From Caldicellulosiruptor obsidiansis OB47 (GTDB lineage: Bacteria > Bacillota > Thermoanaerobacteria > Caldicellulosiruptorales > Caldicellulosiruptoraceae): a stretch of 64,000 nucleotides of DNA. Positions 36,275 through 45,325 of this stretch are shown here, one piece after another. How positions within the stretch are numbered: position 1 is the first letter of the stretch; each line of letters opens with the position of its first letter. The stretch is taken from positions 1,434,001 through 1,498,000 of the forward strand of contig NC_014392.1 in the NCBI RefSeq assembly GCF_000145215.1, in the 5' to 3' direction. The notes under the pieces are model-generated. The model did not search any database and was not told the origin of the DNA. It saw only the letters and a program-made list of their open reading frames with translations. Made by a program: the position numbers and the translations under genes.

Positions 36275-37846
36275 CCTGCAATTCGGAATTTGAACAACAA
36301 CTCCTTTTTCATGTTATACTTTACCCAGAATCGAATCTAAGCGCTGCTTCACTTCTGCGTTGCATGACGCATACAACTGAATAAACTCCAGAAATCCAAA
36401 GATACCAAAGTACTGTCCAGCATATACAATAACCGATTTTGGCCCCTCTTCCACATACTTCTTTGCTGCTACAGGCAAACTTTTTCCCTCACATCTCTTC
36501 CCTTCTTCCATATCTCTGTATAGCTGGAAGAACAAATATCCTATCAGTACCATCACAATATGAAATGCTATAAAATTGTACTTCGTGCTCTTAAAATCTT
36601 CAATCTTCCAAAAATCCTTGATCTGTCGGTAATCTTCCTCAATCTCAGGCCTTAATTCATATGTCTTGATTATTTGTTTTGCTGTCTTCCCAAGATCTGT
36701 AGTCACAATTACAAAATATTCATCCGTCTTTGTGTCATGTACTACACACCCATTTATCTGTACGTCATCTTCAGGCTTGGCACTCCTCCAATAACTACCC
36801 AGTGATTCTACAAAAGCAATCTCCTGCCTCTTCCTTTTTTTGTTCGGGTGAGCTTCCCACTTGTTTTCTTCTTTTGCTATCATTACTGCCTGCTCATATG
36901 CCTCCATATTGCTTTTCAAAGGAATGTACGTATCCACTCCTCTCTTTTGTTTTAACTGGTTCATAAGCTCCCTCGAAATAAATCCACGGTCATTAATTAA
37001 AATGTCCCCAAATTTTAACATTTTGCTTTTTAGTACCATCTCTCGGCTTAATTCAAGGTCATGTACGTTAATACTACCTATTTTGATTTCTTCCAGTATA
37101 CCATTATCACCTGTAATACCTCGTAGTGTAGACATCTTATATCCTCTACGCATTCCATCTTTATCTCTTACCACTTCTGAACCTTCATAATTGCTATTCT
37201 CCAGTAATACTTCAAGCTCAGTACAATCAAGAATATGAATATCAGGTACTATCTCCTTCTTCGGAAATACATACTCTTGAACATATGTATTATATCCTTG
37301 TATTAACTCTTCCACCGTGTATTTCTTTACTATGTTACGAAGGGTACCTTCGTCCATCAGCCCTTCTTTCAACCCTCTCTTATTGTCCCATATGTTCCAG
37401 CCAATTTCTGATAATGTCTCCGCATTGCTTATAGCAAAGGGTACATCTGTCAAACTGGTCTTTAGCTTCATCTTCGCTGTAATGGCTAATGTCAGCAATA
37501 TGTGAAAAGGTATATTCTTATTTGCTGATCGTTTGTCCAAAAACGCATGCTCTAATAGCTCTATTATCCCTTCTCGTTTCATTTTAAGAATTATTGCATC
37601 TATCAAATTAGGAAAGCTTAAATCCGCTGCATCTATTGCACCTTTTCTAATAGCTTCTAATACTCTTTCTTTGTCTTTTTTACTTATTACCATATAATGA
37701 AACCTCGAAATATTATTCTTAAGAATTATCTTAATACTATATTCCTATATTGTCCAGTTATGCTATCCCTAATTACTTCTAATATGCTTAAAATAGCAGC
37801 TTTAAGCTCTCATTTCCTTTATTTAACTCCAAATTCCGAATTGAAG
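36275..37846 (-). mobile_element. IS4-family-type insertion sequence
   Basis: The element of about 1.57 kb has one transposase gene. The ends carry imperfect inverted repeats sharing CAATTCGGAATTTG: 36279-36292 at one end, and its complement at 37830-37843 at the other. The octamer ATCAAAAA flanks it directly at 36267-36274 and 37847-37854, a likely target duplication; the inverted repeats are offset by one base relative to these, so the exact ends are uncertain by a few bases. It lies between the infC promoter and the divergent nucleosidase gene. Confidence 0.75.
36314..37693 (-). CDS. IS4-family-like DDE transposase
   Basis: 459 residues, apparently intact. Candidate catalytic residues are the aspartate in HILDCTELE near 152, the aspartate in ILINDRGFIS near 235 and the glutamate in YELRPEIEEDYRQIK near 375. 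That last block fits the YREK signature Y-x2-R-x3-E-x6-K of the IS4 group. An N-terminal DDE_Tnp_IS1634/IS4-like domain precedes. No frameshift is visible, so the element could be active. Confidence 0.88.
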   Translation of the reverse strand: MVISKKDKERVLEAIRKGAIDAADLSFPNLIDAIILKMKREGIIELLEHAFLDKRSANKNIPFHILLTLAITAKMKLKTSLTDVPFAISNAETLSEIGWNIWDNKRGLKEGLMDEGTLRNIVKKYTVEELIQGYNTYVQEYVFPKKEIVPDIHILDCTELEVLLENSNYEGSEVVRDKDGMRRGYKMSTLRGITGDNGILEEIKIGSINVHDLELSREMVLKSKMLKFGDILINDRGFISRELMNQLKQKRGVDTYIPLKSNMEAYEQAVMIAKEENKWEAHPNKKRKRQEIAFVESLGSYWRSAKPEDDVQINGCVVHDTKTDEYFVIVTTDLGKTAKQIIKTYELRPEIEEDYRQIKDFWKIEDFKSTKYNFIAFHIVMVLIGYLFFQLYRDMEEGKRCEGKSLPVAAKKYVEEGPKSVIVYAGQYFGIFGFLEFIQLYASCNAEVKQRLDSILGKV

Positions 37847-37961
37847 ATCAAAAATCTTCTTTAACCTTGTATTCAAATATTTTTTTCTTTGTGGTATTGT
37901 ATTATTTAAAATAACTTTTAAATTCTTCGAACTTCAACAGCAATAGGGGAGCGAACCTTTA

Positions 37962-38801
37962 ATGATATACCTCATCACTGCCTTTTATCCTGAAGCAAAG
38001 GCTTTGATAGACTACTTCGGACTCAAGAAATTATACGAACCATCAAAATTTCAAATTTTTTCTGGCGATGAAATTCTTCTTATAGTGAGCGGAGAGGGAA
38101 TTTTACAAGCTGCAATAGCAACCACATTTGCTTTGACAAAGTTTGGAACAAGTGATAAATGTATAGCCCTGAATGTAGGAATTTGTGGTGCAAAGAAAAA
38201 AGATCTATCAAAAGGCGATGTCCTGCTGTGCAACAAGATAATAAATCATCACTCAAAAAGGACATTTTACCCTGATATTCTGATAACTCACCAGATGAAA
38301 GAAGTCTCTCTTGAAACTTTTTTATTTCCTGTTAAGAAAGATACCTTTACTGGTGAGATTGAAGGGGATATAGTTGATATGGAGGGAGCAGGATTTTTTG
38401 AAGCAGCCTTAAGCTTTTTAGCCCCTCACAATGTCCACTGTATTAAAATCGTTTATGATTTTTTGGAATATGAGAAGATAGAACCACAAGAAGTTACAAA
38501 TCTTGTAAAACAAAGCATACCTTTTATAGAAAATTTTATAAATACCCTTGTTGATCTGAATCTTGAATTTTGCACCAACATGATTGAAGAGGAAAAACTA
38601 AGAGAAGTGATTGAAAAGCTTAAAAGTAGTCTGCGTCTTACTACTTCCATGACATATCAACTTGAGAAATTGTTAAAGAGTTATATTATAAGACATGAAA
38701 ATCTACCAGAAGATATCTCGGAGTTTTTCAATATAAATGTAAACTCAAAAAAGGAGGGCAAGCAATACTTTGAAAAACTTAAAAAACTCTTTATTAGCTA
38801 A
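37962..38801 (+). CDS. MTA/SAH nucleosidase-like (PNP/UDP phosphorylase superfamily) protein
   Basis: 279 residues; ATG 37962 with AGGGGAG upstream. The N-terminal 190 residues show the nucleosidase fold: MIYLITAFYPEAKAL with an acidic residue where MTAN has its catalytic-site glutamate, ALNVGICGAKKKDLSKGDVLL near 66, the ribose-binding VDMEGAGFFEAAL near 135 and KIVYDFLEYEK near 164 in place of the usual catalytic SDxAD aspartate loop. About 85 helical residues without known similarity follow. It would split an adenosine thioether or 5'-deoxyadenosine. It overlaps the radical SAM gene by 32 bases. Confidence 0.75.
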   Translation: MIYLITAFYPEAKALIDYFGLKKLYEPSKFQIFSGDEILLIVSGEGILQAAIATTFALTKFGTSDKCIALNVGICGAKKKDLSKGDVLLCNKIINHHSKRTFYPDILITHQMKEVSLETFLFPVKKDTFTGEIEGDIVDMEGAGFFEAALSFLAPHNVHCIKIVYDFLEYEKIEPQEVTNLVKQSIPFIENFINTLVDLNLEFCTNMIEEEKLREVIEKLKSSLRLTTSMTYQLEKLLKSYIIRHENLPEDISEFFNINVNSKKEGKQYFEKLKKLFIS

Positions 38802-39780
38802 ACATTTTTCTCATATATACATTGAAAGAGAGATTATTTTCCATCCGATTACAAAAATAATTTTAGATAAATTTCCTAACTCTGTTTTAGTAGAAATAGA
38901 TAACTACAAAGAAGTTTTCTCAAGACCAAGACAAAATTATAAACTTCAAGAGATTAGTAAAAAACTAATACTTGCTAAAAAGAAGGGTGAATTTTTATAT
39001 CCTGGTCCTCCCCTGTGCCATGATTTTGGATACAATCATTTTTATTATACCAGTCTCATTTTTAATTGCATCTTCAGCTGTGACTATTGTTTCTTGAAAG
39101 GAATGTACTCTTCTGCTAATATAGTAATATTTGTTAATATAGAAGACTATTTTGAAGAGATTGATTCAGTTTTAAAAAGACATCCCCTGTACCTATCAGT
39201 GTCTTATGACACTGACATTATGGCATTAGAAAAAATTGTACCCTTTTTTAGCATGTTTATTGAATATGCAACTTCAAGAAAAGATTTGACAATTGAAATC
39301 CGGACAAAGACTGCAGATTATGAAGTTCTGCAAAGTCTAAAACCCTCCGAGAACGTAATTTTAGCATGGACCTTATCACCCCAAGAAATTATAGAAAAGT
39401 TTGAACATAAAACTCCCAGTTTGTCTGCAAGACTTGATGCAATCAAAAAGGCTATAGAAAATAGGTGGAAAGTAAGACTTTGTTTTGACCCTCTTCTGTT
39501 TACCGAAAATTGGAAAGAGATATATTTAAAATTTTTGAATCGGGTCTTTGAAGAAGTAGAACTTTCTAAAATTTTAGATATTTCCATTGGTGTATTCAGA
39601 ATTCCAAAGGATTATCTCAAGAGAATGAAAAGGGTATTCGTAAATGAAATTACTCTATTTCCCTATGAAGAAGAAAATGGTGTTTTTACTTATTCTTATG
39701 AATTAAAAAAAGAGATGATGGACCTCTTCATTCCAAATTTGAGTAAATTTGTTCCCAAATCAAAGATTTTTGTGATATAA
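38770..39780 (+). CDS. Spore photoproduct lyase-like radical SAM protein
   Basis: 336 residues, TTG start with GGAGGG about 11 bases upstream. The radical SAM cysteines are C100, C104 and C107 (NCIFSCDYCFLKG). The rest follows the SPL layout: PLCHDFGYNHFYYT, IEIRTKTADYEVL, LAWTLSPQEIIEKFEHKTPS and LCFDPLLFTENWKEIY. Where SPLs have a cysteine (…CTSDPLALE-like motif) that donates the hydrogen atom, this protein has SYDTDIMALE with tyrosine, and no cysteine occurs between residues 108 and about 236. It may therefore be a divergent SPL or a different enzyme. It is coupled to the nucleosidase gene. Confidence 0.8.
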   Translation: MKNLKNSLLAKHFSHIYIEREIIFHPITKIILDKFPNSVLVEIDNYKEVFSRPRQNYKLQEISKKLILAKKKGEFLYPGPPLCHDFGYNHFYYTSLIFNCIFSCDYCFLKGMYSSANIVIFVNIEDYFEEIDSVLKRHPLYLSVSYDTDIMALEKIVPFFSMFIEYATSRKDLTIEIRTKTADYEVLQSLKPSENVILAWTLSPQEIIEKFEHKTPSLSARLDAIKKAIENRWKVRLCFDPLLFTENWKEIYLKFLNRVFEEVELSKILDISIGVFRIPKDYLKRMKRVFVNEITLFPYEEENGVFTYSYELKKEMMDLFIPNLSKFVPKSKIFVI

Positions 39781-39813
39781 AAAAATAGCCCCCACACTCG
39801 GGGTGCATTTTTT
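39780..39813. terminator. Bidirectional terminator between splB-like and MFS genes
   Basis: A GC-rich stem (GCCCCCACACTCGGGGTGC region) is flanked by A-run and T-run on the two sides (T8 on the plus strand, T7 on the minus strand), so it can stop both convergent transcripts. Confidence 0.75.
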
Positions 39814-39814
39814 T

Positions 39815-41065
39815 TCAAACTTTTATCTTAAAATTAATTATTTTTTGATTTTTGAGTGGTTTTAAGTAAAAAAGAGCAATCAAAATACCAACAATAGAGA
39901 GAATAGCTGTTATATAGAAGTTAAACACATAACTTTCAAAAATATCTCTAATCTTTCCAGATATTAAGTTTCCTAAAATAGCCCCCGCTCCATAGCCGGT
40001 AAATAGAATACCATAATTTTTACTATAATGAAGTGTTCCAAAAAACTGTGCAGTTGCAGTCGGAGCAATTGAGAGCCATCCACCTAAGCAAAGCCACAAC
40101 AAACTAAAAGTTATCATAAACAAAAGAGTCATTCCCTCTTTTGCAAAAAGCATACCCAACGACGCTAAGAACATTAAAGAAAAATTAATTATTGCCGCAA
40201 ATCTTGGTGTAATTTTATCAGTAAGCCATCCAAAAAATGGACGTCCAATTCCATTAAAAATAGCAAAGATAGAAACTGACACAGCAGCAGCTTCAGCTGA
40301 TAATTTCATTATTTCCTGCCCAACAGGACTGGATATTCCAATCGCCATCAGTCCACTCAGTGTCCCTATAACAAAGCAAAACCAAAGAGCCCAGAAGGTT
40401 TTTGTTTTTACCATCTCAGAAGGAGAATAAGAAAGTTTATCTTTTTTGGTCTTAAATCCTTTATCAGTTTTCACTTCTCTAAATGGAAACTTTAATGGGA
40501 TTGATAACAAAATAATAACAATCAGAAAAACTACTCCTAATATTCTAAATGTTAAAAGAGGACCATACATCTCTATAAGTTTTCTTGCAATAGGTGCTGT
40601 AATAAGAGGTGACATGCCAAATCCTAAGACAGTTAATCCTACCGCAAATCCTCTTTTGTCTTCAAACCATTTCGCAGAAACTGCAATTGGCACCCCATAC
40701 GCAATTCCCACGCCAGTTCCAGCAATAATTCCATATCCCAGAATCAGATTTATCAAACCATTAGAAAAACCTGCCAAAATCCAACCGATACCAACTAAAA
40801 TTCCTCCAACTATAGATACCATCCGAGGTCCAAACTTATCTAAAACCCTTCCCGCAACCGGCATCAAAATAGCATAAAATACAAGAAAAAACATGTATGG
40901 CAAACTACTTTCAGTTGCACTCAGTTTAAATAGTTGTTCCAGCGGTTTTCTAAACACACTCCATGAGTACACAGAACCAAGGCATAAATTAATAATAAGC
41001 CCCAATAATATGTAAATATAACGCCTTTTGTTGGCTACAAAATTTTCAGGATGATTTTTCATCAC
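39815..41065 (-). CDS. MFS transporter, OxlT-like
   Basis: 416 residues and twelve predicted spans. The first segments ([30 protein letters not shown]) and [35 protein letters not shown] match the oxalate/formate antiporter group, as does [12 protein letters not shown] after the central loop. Such transporters exchange small carboxylates, but substrate cannot be assigned. The start overlaps purE by 4 bases, an odd partner for purine genes. Confidence 0.85.
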   Translation of the reverse strand: MMKNHPENFVANKRRYIYILLGLIINLCLGSVYSWSVFRKPLEQLFKLSATESSLPYMFFLVFYAILMPVAGRVLDKFGPRMVSIVGGILVGIGWILAGFSNGLINLILGYGIIAGTGVGIAYGVPIAVSAKWFEDKRGFAVGLTVLGFGMSPLITAPIARKLIEMYGPLLTFRILGVVFLIVIILLSIPLKFPFREVKTDKGFKTKKDKLSYSPSEMVKTKTFWALWFCFVIGTLSGLMAIGISSPVGQEIMKLSAEAAAVSVSIFAIFNGIGRPFFGWLTDKITPRFAAIINFSLMFLASLGMLFAKEGMTLLFMITFSLLWLCLGGWLSIAPTATAQFFGTLHYSKNYGILFTGYGAGAILGNLISGKIRDIFESYVFNFYITAILSIVGILIALFYLKPLKNQKIINFKIKV

Positions 41066-41589
41066 CCACCTTGCCTCCTTTTAAGATATTCTTCATACCC
41101 AACGCTTTCTAAGTCATTGGCTTTTTCTTCTACTTCTACTCTCATTTTTTCCTTATATTCAACCACCTTTTGTCTGATATTGGGATACTTTATACTCAGG
41201 ATTTGAGCTGCTAAAATTCCGGCATTTTTAGCATTATTAATTGCTACAGTTGCAACAGGCACTCCCGCTGGCATCTGCACAATTGACAAAAGAGAATCCA
41301 GACCATTTAAAGAAGAAGTTTTTACTGGAACGCCAATAACCGGCAAAGATGAAATCGAAGCAACCATGCCAGGAAGGTGTGCAGCACCGCCAGCCCCAGC
41401 AATAATTACTTCTATCCCCCGTACTTCTGCCTCTTTTGCATACTTGAACATCCTCTCAGGAGTCCTGTGAGCAGAAACAATTGTTATCTCATACTCTATC
41501 CCAAAATCTTCTAAAACTTTTGCTGCCTCTTTCATAACAGGAAGGTCAGAATCGCTCCCCATAATAATCCCAACAAGTGGTTTTTTCAT
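41062..41589 (-). CDS. purE: N5-carboxyaminoimidazole ribonucleotide mutase
   Basis: 175 residues. The phosphate-binding [19 protein letters not shown], the [13 protein letters not shown] helix near 41 and [15 protein letters not shown] near 66 are all typical. It converts N5-CAIR to CAIR in purine synthesis. It follows purK after 5 bases. The rest of the pur pathway is not in the window. Confidence 0.96.
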   Translation of the reverse strand: MKKPLVGIIMGSDSDLPVMKEAAKVLEDFGIEYEITIVSAHRTPERMFKYAKEAEVRGIEVIIAGAGGAAHLPGMVASISSLPVIGVPVKTSSLNGLDSLLSIVQMPAGVPVATVAINNAKNAGILAAQILSIKYPNIRQKVVEYKEKMRVEVEEKANDLESVGYEEYLKRRQGG

Positions 41590-41594
41590 TTAAT

Positions 41595-42761
41595 TTACAC
41601 CTCCGCTTTAATTTTGAGCACTTCTTTAACTCTCTTTGCTTTTTCAATTGCTACTTCCAAGTTGTCATCAACTATTGTTACATGTCCCATTTTCCTAAAA
41701 GGTGCTGTCATCTTCTTACCATAAAAATGAAACGAAACTCCTTCTACAGACAAACTTTCTACCAAGCCCTCTATCTTTGGCCTTCCTTTATAACCTTTTT
41801 CGCCCAAGAGGTTTATCATGACAGCCGGTGATAGTTGCTTTGTACTACCAAGCGGCAAGTCACAGATTGCTCTCAAGTGCTGTTCAAACTGACTTGTAAC
41901 ACATGCTTCTATTGTATAGTGGCCAGAGTTATGTGGTCTTGGAGCAACTTCATTTATCAAAATTTCGTCATCTTTTGTCAAAAAAAGTTCAACTCCAAAC
42001 ACACCAACACCATCCAGTGCTTCAACCACTTTGATTGCTATTTCTCTTGCTCTTTGTGCTATCTTTTCGTCAATCCTTGCCGGTGCAACTAAAAAATCAA
42101 GAATGTTTGCTGACTGCTCAAAAACCATCTCAACAACAGGATAGCTTTTCACATCTCCTCTTTTGTTTCTCGCCACCATCACCGCCAATTCTTTTTTTAT
42201 GTCGACTAACTCCTCTACAAAAGATTCTGTCTCAAGTACCTTATTTAAATCTTCCTTGCTCTTTATTACAACAACACCTCTTCCATCATACCCGCCTTTT
42301 GAAGCTTTCTGGACACATGGAAAACCAAATTTTTCAAAAAAAGATGCATTTAAATGAGTTACTTTTTCAAATCTTGGTACGGGAAGGTTAGCATTTTTGA
42401 ACATTTGTTTTTGTTTGAATTTGTCTTGAATAATCTCCAAACAATAAGGCGATGGGTAAATGTGGTATCCTTTATCATAAAGGTCTTTTAACACTGCTGT
42501 GTTGATATGTTCTATTTCATAAGTGGTGATATCGCTTTTTCTAACTAGCTCTTTTAACTTTTCAGGGTTGTAAAAATCACTTACAATCAGCTCATCAGAA
42601 ACCGAAGCTGCAGGACACTCAGGGCTGGGATCTAAAGAGATGACATAAAAGCCCATCTGTTTTGCCTTTTGTGCAAGCATCTTTCCCAGCTGTCCGCCAC
42701 CAATAATTCCAATTTTTTTTATGGGAAAACCAAAAGTGCTGTGATGCATATCTCTTTTCAT
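41595..42761 (-). CDS. purK: 5-(carboxyamino)imidazole ribonucleotide synthase
   Basis: 388 residues from ATG 42761 just after AAGGAGAG; an ATG four codons later is also possible. The N-terminus IKKIGIIGGGQLGKMLAQKAKQMG and ATP-grasp segments (VQKASKGGYDGRGVVVI near 145; LINEVAPRPHNSGHYTIEAC near 265) are standard. It makes N5-CAIR from AIR, ATP and bicarbonate for PurE. A longer frame up to 42824 runs into the upstream terminator and is unlikely. Confidence 0.94.
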   Translation of the reverse strand: MKRDMHHSTFGFPIKKIGIIGGGQLGKMLAQKAKQMGFYVISLDPSPECPAASVSDELIVSDFYNPEKLKELVRKSDITTYEIEHINTAVLKDLYDKGYHIYPSPYCLEIIQDKFKQKQMFKNANLPVPRFEKVTHLNASFFEKFGFPCVQKASKGGYDGRGVVVIKSKEDLNKVLETESFVEELVDIKKELAVMVARNKRGDVKSYPVVEMVFEQSANILDFLVAPARIDEKIAQRAREIAIKVVEALDGVGVFGVELFLTKDDEILINEVAPRPHNSGHYTIEACVTSQFEQHLRAICDLPLGSTKQLSPAVMINLLGEKGYKGRPKIEGLVESLSVEGVSFHFYGKKMTAPFRKMGHVTIVDDNLEVAIEKAKRVKEVLKIKAEV

Positions 42762-42796
42762 CTCTCCTTTCCAAATATAGTTTACCACAAACTCTT

Positions 42797-42848
42797 CAAA
42801 AAACAATAAATGACCTCCCCACAAAAATATTCTTTGCAGGGAGGCATT
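42797..42848 (-). terminator. Terminator of the PEPCK-like gene
   Basis: On the minus strand AATGCCTCCC (42848-42839) pairs with GGGAGGTCATT (42819-42809, one bulge), followed by TATTGTTTTTTG. It lies 8 bases after the stop and separates this unit from purK. Confidence 0.7.
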
Positions 42849-42855
42849 GTTTTGT

Positions 42856-44724
42856 CTATTTTATCAAAGATACGTAGTCATCAAGGCTTCCATCATCCAA
42901 GCAGCATTCTATAATTTTTCTTCCAAGGGGATGTAAATCCAATGTTTTGAATTTTATAATCTCTTTCTTAAAAAATTCTGTCAAAATCTTTGCACCTTCC
43001 ATATAGCCTTCTTCTCCAACCTCTTGCTGAAGGTCAACCTGGAGTAAAAACTTTGGTATATAAGTTCCTTCAACTTTCATATATTCAAGTGCCCATCCCA
43101 AAAGCGGCAGCTTTGCAGGCTTTAGCTGGTCAGGTCTTAATTTTACATTTCCTCTTTTTGCTAAATACTCTCTTGTTATCCATTGTGGCATAAAGCCAAC
43201 CTTGTATGCACCTATGTGCTGATTTGGAATGAGAATATACTGGGTCTTTGTAAACTGCAAAATCTGTTCAAGCAAAAGATTCGCTTGCTTTACCATAAGT
43301 CCTGTTGCAAATGGCCAGTAAGAACCAACACCTTCAGAACTCAGCGCTTCTGCCTGTGTTATGCTTGGATTTGCATGGCCGCGAGGGCTGACAAGCCTCC
43401 ACAGCCATGCCAATGCAGGTGGTAAAAGGTGAAACATCCCTACAATACCATAAGTCGGCTTTTGTTTAGTGCAAGGTGGTGTTCTCACTCCAAAGCTTCG
43501 TATGTCAACCTCAACAGGTTCATCTACAATGTTTGGAATAAACCTGCGAGGCAAAATAACTCTTGGATTAGGGCAAGGCTTTCCTGGCTCATCCATTGTG
43601 TGTTCCCATATAAGACAGGTTGAACCAGGCACACCCTCTAAATTTAAGAATATTAACGGCTCGGGTGGGTGAATGCAAAGCCTTTCAAGCTGTGGGTCAG
43701 TACCATAATGCGGAATATTATCAAGTCTTACAAACCAACCTTGTTCTGCGTCTTTTACAACCATTTTTGAACCCTTTTGAAGGCTGGGATGAACAAGTGC
43801 AATATCGTCTGTAACTGGATGTATCTCGCAAGATTCTTTTATCTCAAGGTAAATTTTTTCTTTGGTTAAAATATTTTCTCCAAGCAAGACTCTATTGTCT
43901 TTTTCTCTATGCATCTGCTGGCACATTTCACTCTTTCCGCCACCACTTGCTCCCTCGTGCATGATTGTTATCACGTTGTCATATGGTGTAACAATCCTGA
44001 CTGTTGAAGCATGAGCTGCAACCCAGCCTTCCATTTCACCGATGTTCAAAAGCACACCATATACTCCCTTTTTAGCACTTGGTCCTGGGTACAAGTTATA
44101 TGAAAATATTTCATGGACGCCATTTAACCTATTGTGCACAACCACTTGTTTTCCGTTAAAATGTGTATGTCTAAAAGGTGGAGCTACATATATCACTGCT
44201 TTTGGTTCAAAAACATCAATCTTTTCAAATTCGCTTTTAGGAATAAACCCCTGGATATCAGCAAGCGCAAATCCAAAAAATGCAGCATTCAGCGGAGCTA
44301 TAACCAAAGCAGGATAACCATATTCCTTTCCTCCTGCATAGAAGCCATACACTATTAATTCTTGCTTTTTTAACCACTCAAATGTTTCTTTTCTTACGGC
44401 TTCAAAATTATCTCCATAAATATCTTTGTATCTCTGCTTATCAGTTTCACCATCATCACCAATAATTAAGCTATCTGGGTCTCTTCTTCTCATGTACACA
44501 TCAGGATAATTCACAACAATACCATTTTTACATCTTGTAACTATCGCCTCAACCATTTCGCCTTTACCTTCTACCTCATATTTCACCTCAAACACCATGT
44601 TATCTTTTCCACCAAGGGATAAATCTATAAAATCAAGTCTCTTTTCTGGCATAATTATTCCTTTGCAGCTGCTTAAAATTTCATACACTTCATCCTTTGC
44701 CTTCAAATTTAAAAGCTTGATCAT
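42856..44724 (-). CDS. PEP carboxykinase-like P-loop protein (DUF4914-like)
   Basis: 622 residues. The P-loop HEGASGGGKSEMCQQMH (G258-M267) resembles the kinase-1a loop of PEP carboxykinases, preceded by WVAAHASTVRIVTPYDN and followed by a DDIALVHPSL stretch that could bind metal. Outside this core I see little similarity to true PEPCK, so I would not assign oxaloacetate decarboxylation. As I recall, such proteins are classed as DUF4914. It is the second gene of a two-gene unit (32 bases after the small gene upstream) and has its own terminator. Its role is unknown. Confidence 0.75.
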   Translation of the reverse strand: MIKLLNLKAKDEVYEILSSCKGIIMPEKRLDFIDLSLGGKDNMVFEVKYEVEGKGEMVEAIVTRCKNGIVVNYPDVYMRRRDPDSLIIGDDGETDKQRYKDIYGDNFEAVRKETFEWLKKQELIVYGFYAGGKEYGYPALVIAPLNAAFFGFALADIQGFIPKSEFEKIDVFEPKAVIYVAPPFRHTHFNGKQVVVHNRLNGVHEIFSYNLYPGPSAKKGVYGVLLNIGEMEGWVAAHASTVRIVTPYDNVITIMHEGASGGGKSEMCQQMHREKDNRVLLGENILTKEKIYLEIKESCEIHPVTDDIALVHPSLQKGSKMVVKDAEQGWFVRLDNIPHYGTDPQLERLCIHPPEPLIFLNLEGVPGSTCLIWEHTMDEPGKPCPNPRVILPRRFIPNIVDEPVEVDIRSFGVRTPPCTKQKPTYGIVGMFHLLPPALAWLWRLVSPRGHANPSITQAEALSSEGVGSYWPFATGLMVKQANLLLEQILQFTKTQYILIPNQHIGAYKVGFMPQWITREYLAKRGNVKLRPDQLKPAKLPLLGWALEYMKVEGTYIPKFLLQVDLQQEVGEEGYMEGAKILTEFFKKEIIKFKTLDLHPLGRKIIECCLDDGSLDDYVSLIK

Positions 44725-44756
44725 CGCAATATATACCTCCTATCAAGAAGAATTTT

Positions 44757-45182
44757 TCAGTTACTCTCAATAAACTCAATCTTCTCAATCAAAAGTTTTA
44801 GAAGATATCTGTAGTTTTCAATTACTTCTTTGGTTTGCCTGAAATACTCTCCATTTTCTTTGAAAAATTCCACAACATAATACTCCAAACATTGCACAAC
44901 AATTTTCAAGTCTTTGAGAAAATTTTTATCTTTCCTTATATAAAAGTTAAGGGTTTTGGTGTTAAGTCGAAATACATCCAACAAAACAAGTGGCAAGGCC
45001 CACAGGTCAATGTAGCTTCCGTCCCAAAAATATTTATAAAAGAAGGCTGTCAAAAATGGATTTGTCTCACAGTATTCTTTGAAAAATTTCTCTATGAGTA
45101 TAAAAAATGTTTTTCTTGTGAAGAGCTTCGACGCTAAGTCCTGAGTCTTGTGGAGGTTTGCCTCATAAATTTCAGCAAACAA
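44757..45182 (-). CDS. Hypothetical protein upstream of the PEPCK-like gene
   Basis: 141 residues, TTG start at 45182 with GGAGG eight bases upstream. It is rich in aromatic and charged residues (FLTAFFYKYFWDGSYIDLW near 43-61; FYIRKDKNFLKDLKIVVQCL), probably all helical and soluble or peripheral. I recognise no family or catalytic motif. Its spacing to the PEPCK-like gene makes a functional partnership likely. Confidence 0.6.
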   Translation of the reverse strand: MFAEIYEANLHKTQDLASKLFTRKTFFILIEKFFKEYCETNPFLTAFFYKYFWDGSYIDLWALPLVLLDVFRLNTKTLNFYIRKDKNFLKDLKIVVQCLEYYVVEFFKENGEYFRQTKEVIENYRYLLKLLIEKIEFIESN

Positions 45183-45227
45183 TACAAATACCTCCTTAAT
45201 TTGTATTTATCACCTCTGCAGGGCATC

Positions 45228-45276
45228 AAAAAAGGCCAATATTTGCAAAGCCTTTTTTGCCCTGCAAATATTGGCC
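45228..45276 (-). terminator. Terminator downstream of the DUF2294-like gene
   Basis: GGCCAATATTTGC (45234-45246) and its perfect complement (45264-45276) form a 13-bp stem followed on the minus strand by six T residues. A separate perfect palindrome GGCCAATTTATTGGCC lies at 45289-45304 between this stem and the gene. Confidence 0.85.
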
Positions 45277-45325
45277 TACCTTGCAACTGGCCAATTTATT
45301 GGCCCTTTGCTTGGTCTGCCAAATT

